Below, in pieces: positions 54,934 through 63,586 of a DNA stretch of 64,000 nucleotides. Positions within the stretch are counted from its first letter, which is position 1. Each line of letters opens with the position of its first letter. This stretch comes from Ralstonia wenshanensis (lineage in GTDB: Bacteria; Pseudomonadota; Gammaproteobacteria; Burkholderiales; Burkholderiaceae): positions 1,302,001-1,366,000 of the forward strand of contig NZ_CP076412.1 in assembly GCF_021173085.1 (NCBI RefSeq), written 5' to 3'. The notes below the pieces were generated by a model. That model had not been told where the DNA came from and searched no databases. It saw only the letters and a list, made by a program, of their open reading frames with translations. The position numbers and the translations under genes are program-made.

Positions 54934-56871
54934 ATGAGCAGCTCCCTTCTGAATATTGGCGCGTCGGGCCTGCGGGTGGCCGATATCAACCTGCAGGTGA
55001 CCGGCAACAACATCGCCAACGCCAGCACGCCCGGTTATTCGCGCCAGGAAGCCGTGCAGACGGAAAACATTCCGCTGTACGCCGGCGTGGGCTATCTCGG
55101 CCAGGGCGCCAACGTCACGACCGTCAAGCGCATCTATGACCAGTTTCTGACCGCGCAGGTGCAAAGCGGCCAGGCCTCGACCAGTGCGGCCGACCAGCTC
55201 AACAGCCTGGTGTCGGGCCTGAGCAAGTACATGTCGGACAGCAACAGCGGCCTGACTTCGTCGCTCACCAGCTTCTTCAATGCCGCCGATGGCCTGGCCT
55301 CCAAGCCGTCGGACACCACCGCGCGCCAGGTTTTCCTGAACGCTGCGGCCGGCCTGCAAAGCCGCTTCAATTCGATTGCCGGCCAGCTGAGTTCGCTCAA
55401 CAGCCAGGTCAATACGCAGGTGCAGACGCAGATCAGCTCCGTCAATGGCACCGCGCAGCAGATCGCCTCGTTGAATGACCAGATTTCCAAGGCGGAAGCG
55501 TCGACCGGGCAGCCGGCCAATGACCTGCGTGATCAGCGCGACCAGCTTGTCCAGACGCTCAATCAGTCGATCAAGGCCAGCGTGGTGCAGACCGGCGACG
55601 GCCAGTTCAACATCTACGTGGGCAACGGCCAGGCGCTGGTGCAGGGCAACCAGAGCTACCAGCTGACGGCGGTGCCGTCGCAGTACGACCCGACGCAACT
55701 GTCGGTGGGCTACAAGAGCCCGGGCGGCACGGTCAACATCGACGACAGCCAGCTCGGCGGCGGTGCGCTGGGCGGCCTGATGGACTTCCGCAACAACACG
55801 CTCATTCCGGCGCAGAACAGCCTGGGCCGCCTGGCCACGGCCGTGACGGCCGACGTGAATGCGCAGAACAAGCTGGGCATGGACGCCAACGGCAAGATGG
55901 GCACGGACCTCTTCTCCGTGGCCAGCCCCAGCGTCGCGCCCAGCACGAACAACACCGGCAGCGGCACGCTCACGGCCAGCATCACCAACGCCAATGCGGG
56001 GCAGGGCTACGACTACCAGGTCAAGTATCAGGGCGGCGCCTATACCGTTTCGCACTATCCGGACGGCTCCGGCTCCGTGACGGTGTCGAGCTGGCCGACC
56101 ACGATCGACGGCGTCACGCTGAACCTGTCGGGCACGATGAACAGCGGTGACTCCTTCCTGGTGCGCCCGACCGCCAACGCGGCCGCCACCATGCAGACGC
56201 TCACCACCGACTACCACAACGTGGCGGCGGCCTCGCCCGTGGTGCTCAACCAGGGCAGCAACAACACGGGCAGCGCCGCGGTGTCGTCATTGGGCGTGGA
56301 CAGCACGTATGCCGGCTCGCCGCTCACGTCGCCGATCAACCTGACGTACAGCTCGGCAGTCGGCGGCTCGCTGTCGGGGTTCCCGGGCAGCGTCACTGTC
56401 ACGGTGGGTGGTACGTCGACCACGTACACGGGCGGTACGGCGCCGTACACGCAGGGCGCGACGTACGCTTTCAACGGCGTGCAGATGACGCTTTCGGGCT
56501 CGCCCGGCAACGGCGACACGTTCACCATTTCGGCCAACACCGCCAACAGCACCGACAACGGCAACGCCAGCGCGCTGGCCAAGCTGCGCAACAGCAACCT
56601 GCTGGACGGCGGCACGACGTCGATCGGCTCGGCGTGGAACAACCTCGTCACCCAGGTGGGTGTGCAGGCCAACCGCGCCAGCACCAACCTGACCTCGCAG
56701 AAGGCGCTGCTGGCCAGCTCCACGCAACAGCAGCAGTCGGTGTCGGGGGTGAATCTCGATGACGAGGCGATGAACCTGATGAAGTACCAGCAGGCCTACC
56801 AGGCCTCCGCCAAGGTGATGCAGACGGCCAATTCGCTGTTCGACAGCCTGCTGTCGATTGCCGGCGGCTGA
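54934..56871 (+). CDS. flgK: hook-filament junction protein FlgK
   Basis: A 645-residue protein: SSLLNIGASGLRVADINLQV, NNIANASTPGYSRQEAVQ, a long Gly/Ser/Thr-rich variable middle (about 330-560), and C-terminal VSGVNLDDEAMNLMKYQQAY, diagnostic of FlgK. A sigma-28 promoter lies upstream, so flgKL can be expressed late, with filament genes. Confidence 0.95.
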   Translation: MSSSLLNIGASGLRVADINLQVTGNNIANASTPGYSRQEAVQTENIPLYAGVGYLGQGANVTTVKRIYDQFLTAQVQSGQASTSAADQLNSLVSGLSKYMSDSNSGLTSSLTSFFNAADGLASKPSDTTARQVFLNAAAGLQSRFNSIAGQLSSLNSQVNTQVQTQISSVNGTAQQIASLNDQISKAEASTGQPANDLRDQRDQLVQTLNQSIKASVVQTGDGQFNIYVGNGQALVQGNQSYQLTAVPSQYDPTQLSVGYKSPGGTVNIDDSQLGGGALGGLMDFRNNTLIPAQNSLGRLATAVTADVNAQNKLGMDANGKMGTDLFSVASPSVAPSTNNTGSGTLTASITNANAGQGYDYQVKYQGGAYTVSHYPDGSGSVTVSSWPTTIDGVTLNLSGTMNSGDSFLVRPTANAAATMQTLTTDYHNVAAASPVVLNQGSNNTGSAAVSSLGVDSTYAGSPLTSPINLTYSSAVGGSLSGFPGSVTVTVGGTSTTYTGGTAPYTQGATYAFNGVQMTLSGSPGNGDTFTISANTANSTDNGNASALAKLRNSNLLDGGTTSIGSAWNNLVTQVGVQANRASTNLTSQKALLASSTQQQQSVSGVNLDDEAMNLMKYQQAYQASAKVMQTANSLFDSLLSIAGG

Positions 56872-56937
56872 TCGGGGCAGCTGAAGAAATCGCCCCGCCT
56901 GCCGATAACGTCCTAAAGCCCTTCGTCCGGACCGATC

Positions 56938-57897
56938 ATGCGAGTCAGTACCGCCCAATTCTTTGCAGCGTCTTCCGCTTCGATGCAGAACACGCAATCG
57001 AACCTGCTCACGCTGCAGCAGCAGATTGCGAGCGGCATCGCGCTCAACAGCGCGGGCGACAACCCCAGCGCGTTCGGCCAGATGGCGCAACTGCAGCAAA
57101 CGCAGGACGCCAACGATCAGTACCAAGCCAATCGCGATACCACCGACGCGCGTCTGACCAGCGTGTCTTCGGCGCTCACCAACCTGGTGACCACGCTGCA
57201 GCAAGGCAAACAGACATTGGTGGGGGCCAACACCTCGCTGATGACGGATTCGCAGCGCATTGGCGTGCTGGCGCAGGTCAAGCAGCAGTACCAGCAGCTG
57301 CTGTCGACGGCCAACCAGCGCGATGCGTCAGGCGTGGCCCTGTTTGGCGGTGCCAACGGCACGACTGATCCTTTCACCAGCACCAGCGGTTCCGTGCAAT
57401 ACGTCGGCAGCGGTCAGCCGCCGGTAGTGCAGGTTTCCCAGAACATCTCGATGCCGAATTCGGTGTCGGGCGATTCGGTGTTCGTGCGCATCCCCAACTC
57501 GGATACGTCCAACCCGAACACCAACCAGAGCATTTTCAAGACGTACGAGAACCTGATCACGGCGCTGTCGACCCCGATCAACGCTGCCACCCAGGCCACC
57601 GACGTCGCGAACCTGCAAAAGGCCGTGCAGACGGCGCAGGGCAATCTGGACAACGCTTATCAGGTCGCCCTGCAAGCGCAGGTGACGGTGGGCACGCAGC
57701 AAGCGCAGATCACAACGCTCAACAGCAGCGGCTCGAACTACGGCGAGCAGTTGAAGGAGCAGATCTCGAAGCTGCAATCGGTGGATTACACCACCGCCAT
57801 CTCGCAGTTTTCTCAGCAGCAGGTGTCGCTGCAGGCCGCGCAGAAGACGTTCACGGCCATGCAGGGCATGTCGCTGTTTCAGTACATCAATCCTTGA
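56938..57897 (+). CDS. flgL: hook-filament junction protein FlgL
   Basis: A 319-residue flagellin-like protein: MRVSTAQFFAASSASMQNTQ, then LTLQQQIASGIALNSAGDNP, and a C-terminal coiled helix (LQAAQKTFTAMQGMSLFQYI). It forms the second junction ring. It follows flgK by 66 bp and ends the flg cluster. Confidence 0.94.
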   Translation: MRVSTAQFFAASSASMQNTQSNLLTLQQQIASGIALNSAGDNPSAFGQMAQLQQTQDANDQYQANRDTTDARLTSVSSALTNLVTTLQQGKQTLVGANTSLMTDSQRIGVLAQVKQQYQQLLSTANQRDASGVALFGGANGTTDPFTSTSGSVQYVGSGQPPVVQVSQNISMPNSVSGDSVFVRIPNSDTSNPNTNQSIFKTYENLITALSTPINAATQATDVANLQKAVQTAQGNLDNAYQVALQAQVTVGTQQAQITTLNSSGSNYGEQLKEQISKLQSVDYTTAISQFSQQQVSLQAAQKTFTAMQGMSLFQYINP

Positions 57898-57964
57898 TGC
57901 GGCGCGGGCAGACGGTGGGGTGGCGCGGCGTATCATGTCGGCTCACCTACCGTCAGGACTGGTC

Positions 57965-58708
57965 ATGCCCATCCAGTATCTTCGCCGCCTGACCAGCCCC
58001 GAACGCTCAGAGGACGCCAACCGGCGCCTCGGTCAGTCGCTGGCCTTCGTGGCGGGCGCCGCCAACGCAGGCGGATTTCTCGCCGTCAAGCAATACACCT
58101 CGCACATGTCTGGCATCGTCTCGACGATGGCCGACGCGCTCGTGCTGGGCGATATCGTCCTCGTGCTCGCCGGATTCGCTTCGCTGCTGGCATTCCTTTG
58201 TGGTGCCGCCTGCACGGCGGTGCTCGTCAACTGGGGCCGCCGGCGCAGCACGCAGAGCGAATTCGCGTTGCCGCTCATGCTCGAAGCCGCGCTGCTGTTG
58301 CTGTTCGGCTTGATGGGCACATCGCTGGGGCAATACCGGGTCGTGTTCGTGCCGGCCACCGTGGCACTGCTGTGCTTCCTGATGGGGCTGCAGAACGCCA
58401 TCATCACCAAAATCTCGAAGGCGGAAATCCGCACCACGCACGTGACCGGCCTGGCCACCGATATCGGCATCGAAGTCGGCAAGGCGCTGTACTGGAACCA
58501 CGGGCACCGCAACCTGCCGGCCGTCGTGGCCAATCGGCCCAAGCTGCGGCTGCTGGCGTCGTTGCTGGGGATGTTCTTCGTGGGCGGCGTGGCGGGTGCG
58601 TTGGGCTTCAAGTATCTGGGTTATGCCGCCACGATTCCGCTGGCATCCATCCTGATGCTGCTGGCCGTTGTGCCGGTGGTGGATGATTTGTTGGCGCGCA
58701 GGCGGTAA
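57965..58708 (+). CDS. DUF1275 (YoaK-family) membrane protein
   Basis: A 247-residue protein with about six hydrophobic helices. The family segments LAFVAGAANAGGFLAVKQYTSHMSG and GLQNAIITKISKAEIRTTHVTG are present (each shown in part only by position: near residues 25-50 and 140-165). The family has no established function; it is often called a transporter-like protein. ATG 57965 is the family start. It is not flagellar and ends the run of plus-strand genes. Confidence 0.85.
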   Translation: MPIQYLRRLTSPERSEDANRRLGQSLAFVAGAANAGGFLAVKQYTSHMSGIVSTMADALVLGDIVLVLAGFASLLAFLCGAACTAVLVNWGRRRSTQSEFALPLMLEAALLLLFGLMGTSLGQYRVVFVPATVALLCFLMGLQNAIITKISKAEIRTTHVTGLATDIGIEVGKALYWNHGHRNLPAVVANRPKLRLLASLLGMFFVGGVAGALGFKYLGYAATIPLASILMLLAVVPVVDDLLARRR

Positions 58709-58747
58709 GCGGGTCAGGGCTGCATCGGCCCGCGCGCGGCGCCTCCG

Positions 58748-59989
58748 TCAGGTCATTTCCCGCCGGCATACCTCGTGCAGCGTATTCAGACGCCGCTCTG
58801 GATTGACCACAAACGGATTCGTTTCGTCCCAGGCGTAGCCCGCCAGGATGGCGCTGATCATGCGGCGGATGCCCGGCGAATGGCGCGGGTGGAAAATGAT
58901 GTCCTGTAACTCGCCCGAGTACCACCGATCAACGAAAGCGCGGAACGTATCGACGCCTTTGCGCAGCGGCTTGTCGTAATCGGCAAGCCAATCGACGGTT
59001 TCGCCGTTGAGTTGGCGTACGAGGACGCGCGTCGCCAGGTCCGCCGAGCGCAATGCAATCGTTACGCCTGACGAGAACACCGGGTCCAGGAACTCGCCAG
59101 CATTGCCCAGCAACGCATAGCCCGGCCCGTAGAGACGCTCCACGTTGGCGGCGTAGCCCCCAATCTGGCGCACGGGCATAAGAAACGGCGCATCGCCGAT
59201 CAGCGCTGCGATATTGGGTTCGGCCCGGATCAGTTTGCGCAACGTCGCTTCGCGTTCTGCCTCCGGTACGTCGAGAAAACTCGCTTCGGCTACGCAGCCG
59301 ACTGAAGAGCGACCGTTGGCCAGCGGGATCATCCAATACCAGACATCGCGCCGCTCCGGGTGAACGGCGATGCAGATCTTGTCGCGATCGGTGCTGCCGG
59401 CAGGCAAGGCGTCACGCACGTGCGTGAAGAGCGCTGCACGCGTTGGCATGCGGGTCGGCGCTTCAAGATTCAGCAGGCGTGGTAGCACGCGGCCAAAGCC
59501 GCTTGCGTCCAGCACGAAGCGGGCGTGGACGGCGTAAGCGACCCCGGCTTCGTCTTCCACTTCCAGCACAGGTGCATCGCCAGGATGCATGGAGCGTACG
59601 GTGTGGCCAAAGCGAACCTCCGCGCCCTGCTCGGCCGCACACCGGATCAGCGTCTGGTCAAACACCGCGCGTTCGACCTGATACGTCGTGCCCCAGCCCG
59701 CTGAATGCTTGTCTCGGAAATCGAAGGAGGCGTGCCTGTCCTGATGTACGAAATACGCCCCGTTCTTGTACTGGAATCCTGCTTCCACAACGGCCTGCAG
59801 CATGCCTGCCGCTTCAAGGTAGGCCATGCTTTGAGGCAGCAAGCTTTCTCCAATGGAGAAGCGCGGGAATTGCTGGCGTTCGAGCACCAGCACGTTGTGG
59901 CCCGCCTTTCGCAGCAAGGCCGCAGCAACAGCACCGGAGGGGCCGGCGCCGATGATGGCGACGTCGACGTGTGTTGCTTCAGCGGTCAT
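58748..59989 (-). CDS. FAD-dependent oxidoreductase, tryptophan-halogenase-like family
   Basis: A 413-residue class-A-type flavoprotein: IIGAGPSGAVAAALLRKAG (FAD motif, about residues 12-30), FPRFSIGESLLPQ, and GNAGEFLDPVFSSGVTIAL (the second FAD contact). It matches the halogenase/geranylgeranyl-reductase superfamily. I do not see the halogenase WxWxIP motif exactly (VWYWMIPL instead), so halogenation cannot be asserted. Related genes occur in aryl-polyene clusters, beside FabG-like reductases. It overlaps the ketoreductase stop by 1 nt (TGATG). Confidence 0.8.
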   Translation of the reverse strand: MTAEATHVDVAIIGAGPSGAVAAALLRKAGHNVLVLERQQFPRFSIGESLLPQSMAYLEAAGMLQAVVEAGFQYKNGAYFVHQDRHASFDFRDKHSAGWGTTYQVERAVFDQTLIRCAAEQGAEVRFGHTVRSMHPGDAPVLEVEDEAGVAYAVHARFVLDASGFGRVLPRLLNLEAPTRMPTRAALFTHVRDALPAGSTDRDKICIAVHPERRDVWYWMIPLANGRSSVGCVAEASFLDVPEAEREATLRKLIRAEPNIAALIGDAPFLMPVRQIGGYAANVERLYGPGYALLGNAGEFLDPVFSSGVTIALRSADLATRVLVRQLNGETVDWLADYDKPLRKGVDTFRAFVDRWYSGELQDIIFHPRHSPGIRRMISAILAGYAWDETNPFVVNPERRLNTLHEVCRREMT

Positions 59990-60717
59990 CAGATCATGCC
60001 TCCGTTTACGCCGATCACTTGTCGCGTCACATACGACGCTGCATCCGACATCAGGAAGGCGACCACGGAAGCCACCTCTGCGGGTTGGCCGACACGTTGC
60101 ATCGGCACGGCTTGCAGGGCTTGGTCGATGTGTTCCATGTGGGCCAGCATGTCGGTTTCAATCAGGCCTGGTGCCACACAGTTGACGGTGATCTTGCGCG
60201 ACGCCAGTTCGACGGCCAGCGCCTTGGTTGCGCCGATCAGCCCGGCCTTGGCAGCGCTGTAGTTCACCTGCCCGCGATTGCCCATCACCGCAGAGACAGA
60301 TGCGATGGTGACGATGCGCCCTCCCTTGCGTGCACGCACCATCGGCATGGTGAGCGGATGGACGACGTTGTAGAAGCCATCCAGGCCGGTCTCGAGAACG
60401 ATGTCCCAGTCTTCGTCGGTCAGGGCAGGGAAGGCGGCGTCGCGGGTGACGCCGGCACACAGGACGATGCCGTAGTAGGCGCCGTGGGCTTCCACGTCGG
60501 CGTCGAGCTGGGTGCGGCATGCGGCGCGGTCGCGCACGTCGAATTGCAACACGCGAGCGCTGCCGTTTTTGGCTTGGATGTCGGCAACGATGGCTTCGGC
60601 CTCGGCACGGCCGCTGCGGCAATGCACGGACACGTCAAACCCGTCGGAGGACAATTGGTAGGCGATGGCGCGGCCAATGCCGCGGCTGGCACCCGTCACA
60701 AGAACGCGGCGGCTCAT
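59989..60717 (-). CDS. 3-oxoacyl-ACP reductase-like SDR (FabG family)
   Basis: A 242-residue short-chain dehydrogenase. The NAD(P) motif is TGASRGIGRAI (about 8-18), the catalytic Ser is in IASVSAVMG, the Tyr-x-x-x-Lys motif is YSAAK, and the C-terminus has GVNGGMI. It fits the FabG-like reductases of aryl-polyene/fatty-acid-like pathways (ApeQ-like). It is coupled to the FAD oxidoreductase. No ketosynthase, dehydratase or acyl-carrier gene is nearby, so this is an isolated pair. Confidence 0.85.
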   Translation of the reverse strand: MSRRVLVTGASRGIGRAIAYQLSSDGFDVSVHCRSGRAEAEAIVADIQAKNGSARVLQFDVRDRAACRTQLDADVEAHGAYYGIVLCAGVTRDAAFPALTDEDWDIVLETGLDGFYNVVHPLTMPMVRARKGGRIVTIASVSAVMGNRGQVNYSAAKAGLIGATKALAVELASRKITVNCVAPGLIETDMLAHMEHIDQALQAVPMQRVGQPAEVASVVAFLMSDAASYVTRQVIGVNGGMI

Positions 60718-60800
60718 GTGGTGAGACTCCCTTGAAGATCGGTCGGCGGAATACCGCGATCATCGCACGCGCGGCAGGTATTGCTGCTGGCGCGCGGTGC

Positions 60801-61595
60801 CTATCGAGGCAGCGTACTGAACTCGCTGAACGCTCGCCCACCCAAGTCCAGCGCATCCATCACAGACCGCTCCACTACTGGCGCCAGCGACGTCATCATC
60901 ACCATGACGAGCATCAGCCCCACCACCAGCGTGGCGGCGATGCCGACCGCAAACGGGTTGAGCGCCTGTGCCGTGCGCGAGAGCACGGCAAAGCCAAGGT
61001 TGACGATCATCATGATCGCGATGATGGGCAGGGCGATGCGCAGGGCCAGCGCAAAGACGATCGTGCCGCCGCCGGCCAGCGTTTGCCAGCCCGGGTTGCC
61101 CAGCGGCGCCGCCGAGACGGGCAGGGCGGTAAAGCTGTCGAACAGGGCGTGCAGCAGTACGAGATGGCCGTCGCCGGCAATGAACGCCGTGACGGCGGTG
61201 AGGCTGAGGAAGCGGCCAAGCAGCATGCTGCTCTCGGTTTGCGTCGGGTCGAGCAGGGACGCAAAGCCCAGGCCCATCTGCACCGACATCACCTCGCCGG
61301 CACCGCTGATGGCGGAGAACACGAGCTGCACGCAAAAGCCCAGCGCCAGCCCGATCAACACCTGCACCAGCGTAATCCACAGCCCTTCGTACGAGCCCAC
61401 CGACACGCCTGCGGGCACCGGCAGCATGGGCGCCAGCGCTACCGTGATGACCACGCCGAACGCCACCTTGATCGACGTCGGGATCTCGGTATTGGCAAAC
61501 GGGGGCGCAATGGCGATGAACGCCAGCACGCGCACCAGCGGCCACCAGTACATGGCGATCCAGCCGTTGAGCTGCGTGGCGGTGAATTGGATCAT
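60801..61595 (-). CDS. fliR: flagellar export gate protein FliR
   Basis: A 264-residue inner-membrane protein with about six hydrophobic helices, beginning MIQFTATQLNGWIAMYWWPL, and the conserved region QMGLGFASLLDPTQ. It forms the FliPQR export gate. It is the last gene of the fliMNOPQR run. Confidence 0.95.
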   Translation of the reverse strand: MIQFTATQLNGWIAMYWWPLVRVLAFIAIAPPFANTEIPTSIKVAFGVVITVALAPMLPVPAGVSVGSYEGLWITLVQVLIGLALGFCVQLVFSAISGAGEVMSVQMGLGFASLLDPTQTESSMLLGRFLSLTAVTAFIAGDGHLVLLHALFDSFTALPVSAAPLGNPGWQTLAGGGTIVFALALRIALPIIAIMMIVNLGFAVLSRTAQALNPFAVGIAATLVVGLMLVMVMMTSLAPVVERSVMDALDLGGRAFSEFSTLPR

Positions 61596-61625
61596 CGGTG
61601 TCGGTGCCCTGCGCGCTACGTCGCG

Positions 61626-61895
61626 TTAGTTGACGTAGTTGGGGATATTGGTCAGCACGCCGCGCGTGTAGTCGACGATCACGGCGACGATCCACGGGCC
61701 AGCGAGCACCATCGTGGCAGCCACGGCCAGCAGCTTGGGGATGAACGACAGCGTCTGCTCGTTGAGCTGCGTGGCGGCCTGGAACACGGCCACCAGCAGA
61801 CCGACGACGAGCGACACCAGCAACATCGGCGCGCCCACCATCATGGCGACCTGCATGGCCTGACGGGCCATGTCCAGAACGTATTCGGGTGTCAT
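61626..61895 (-). CDS. fliQ: flagellar export gate protein FliQ
   Basis: An 89-residue two-helix membrane protein: VLDMARQAMQVAMMVGAPML and the second helix LAVAATMVLAGPWIVAVIVD. Normal length, between fliP and fliR. Confidence 0.95.
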   Translation of the reverse strand: MTPEYVLDMARQAMQVAMMVGAPMLLVSLVVGLLVAVFQAATQLNEQTLSFIPKLLAVAATMVLAGPWIVAVIVDYTRGVLTNIPNYVN

Positions 61896-61914
61896 GTCGG
61901 TTTCCTATCGGCGC

Positions 61915-62664
61915 TTATTGCACAAAGCTCTGCGCCAGCGAGCCCAGCAGCAGGTGCCAGCCATCCACCAGCACGAACAGCATGATCTTGAACGGAAGCG
62001 AGAAGATCGACGGCGTGACCATCATCATCCCCATCGACATCAGCACGGCCGCCACCACGATGTCGATCACCAGGAACGGGATGAAGATGGCAAACCCGAT
62101 CTGGAACGCGCTTTTCAGCTCGCTCGTGACGAAGGCCGGGATGAGCGCACGCATGGGCGTTTGCTCGGGCGAGGCAATGGCCGGCATGTTGCCCATCTTG
62201 ACGAACAGGGCGAGGTCCGGCTCGCGCGTCTGCTTGAGCATGAACTGGCGCAGCGGCGTGGCGGCGGTGTCCATGGCCTGCTCGACGGTGATCTTGTTGT
62301 CACGCAGCGGCACGTAGGCGTCGGTGTAGACCTTGTCGAGCACCGGCGACATGACGAAGAACGTGAGGAACAGCGCCAGCCCGATCAGCACCTGGTTGGG
62401 CGGCGTGGTTTGTGTGCCTAGCGCATGGCGCAGCAGCGACAGCACGATGATGATGCGCGTGAAGCTGCTCATCATCAGGATGATGGCCGGCAGAAACCCG
62501 AGCGACGTCAGGAAGACCAGCGTCTGGACGGGCAGCGAATAGCTTTGGCCGCCGGCGGTGCCCGTGAGCAGCGGCAGACCGGGTTGCGACTGGGCGAACA
62601 CGGCGGGCGCGGCGCCCAGCAGCGCCAGGGCAATCAGGCAGCGGAAGAAGGTGCGCGCGTTCAT
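61915..62664 (-). CDS. fliP: flagellar export gate protein FliP
   Basis: A 249-residue protein with a cleavable signal peptide (about 1-24) and four core helices. The FliP signatures SFTRIIIVLSLLRHALGTQ and PFLVIDIVVAAVLMSMGMMM are present. ATG 62664 overlaps the fliO stop by 4 bp. Confidence 0.96.
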   Translation of the reverse strand: MNARTFFRCLIALALLGAAPAVFAQSQPGLPLLTGTAGGQSYSLPVQTLVFLTSLGFLPAIILMMSSFTRIIIVLSLLRHALGTQTTPPNQVLIGLALFLTFFVMSPVLDKVYTDAYVPLRDNKITVEQAMDTAATPLRQFMLKQTREPDLALFVKMGNMPAIASPEQTPMRALIPAFVTSELKSAFQIGFAIFIPFLVIDIVVAAVLMSMGMMMVTPSIFSLPFKIMLFVLVDGWHLLLGSLAQSFVQ

Positions 62665-63062
62665 TCCGACTTTCCCGTCAGGTGACGCTTGAGCTGGATG
62701 GACAGCGCGTCGGCAAAGCGGGGCGGCTTGCCGGAGCCGGAAGTGCCGTCGCCGGACGGGTCGTCCGGCGTGGAAGCGACTTCTGCGGGGCGCGGCAGCG
62801 TGTGGAGCGTCTGCACGTGCTGCTGCGTGACGCCCAGCACGAGCCATGTGCCTTCCACATCGACGACGACGACCTTCTCGCGGGCGCCCAGCATTTGCTG
62901 TGCGACCACGGTGATCACCTGACTGCGGCGCCGGCCTAAACCGCCGGGGCCCATGCCCGCGCGCTGCTGCAGACGGCGCAGCAGCCAGCCGGCCGCCACG
63001 ATCATCGCCAACACTACAAACAGCCCGCCTAGGGTGCGGGCCCAATCAACTGCATGGTTCAT
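62661..63062 (-). CDS. fliO: flagellar biosynthesis protein FliO
   Basis: A 133-residue protein with one N-terminal membrane helix (GGLFVVLAMIVAAGWLLRRL), a cytoplasmic beta-strand domain (EKVVVVDVEGTWLVLGV) and a polar tail. FliO assists FliP assembly. It is translationally coupled to fliP. Confidence 0.9.
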   Translation of the reverse strand: MNHAVDWARTLGGLFVVLAMIVAAGWLLRRLQQRAGMGPGGLGRRRSQVITVVAQQMLGAREKVVVVDVEGTWLVLGVTQQHVQTLHTLPRPAEVASTPDDPSGDGTSGSGKPPRFADALSIQLKRHLTGKSE

Positions 63063-63130
63063 TTCAACACCTTGCCCGGGGGGAGCACTGGTTGCTGTCA
63101 GGGTGCCGATGGACGGCGCGCGTGTATGGC

Positions 63131-63586
63131 TTATCGGTTCAACTTACGGATCCGCTCCGACGGCGTAATGATGTCGGTGAGGCGGATACCGAACTTCTCG
63201 TTGACCACCACCACTTCACCTTGGGCGATCAGGTAGCCGTTGACAAGTACATCCATCGGTTCACCGGCCAGTGCGTCGAGTTCCACCACCGAACCTTGCG
63301 CAAGCTGCAGCAGGTTCTTGATGGGTACCTTGGTGCGGCCCAGCTCCACCGTCAACTGCACGGGGATGTCCAGGATCATGTCGATGTCGTTGCGCTGGGC
63401 ACCGCCCAGGCCGTCGGCCGTCAGGGGCTTGAACACCGGGCTGGATTCGGCGGCGGCGGGCGCGGCGGCCGGCGGGTTTGCCGCAGCACGCTGCGCGGCT
63501 TCCAGGGCCATGGCCTCTTCCATCGTCATCTCGACATCGATGTCGTCGGCGTTGGCTTCGGGGTTCATGGTCGGTTCAGTTGTCAT
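63131..63586 (-). CDS. fliN: flagellar motor switch protein FliN
   Basis: A 151-residue C-ring protein: a variable acidic/Ala-rich N-terminus (about 1-65) and the SpoA domain (IDMILDIPVQLTVELGRTK ... LVNGYLIAQGEVVVVNEKFG). Its start overlaps the fliM end by 11 bp. Confidence 0.95.
   Translation of the reverse strand: MTTEPTMNPEANADDIDVEMTMEEAMALEAAQRAAANPPAAAPAAAESSPVFKPLTADGLGGAQRNDIDMILDIPVQLTVELGRTKVPIKNLLQLAQGSVVELDALAGEPMDVLVNGYLIAQGEVVVVNEKFGIRLTDIITPSERIRKLNR

Noticed and set aside
58748-59989. Calling the FAD enzyme a tryptophan halogenase
   Set aside because: The halogenase WxWxIP motif is not exact and no halogenation context is present; family name only.
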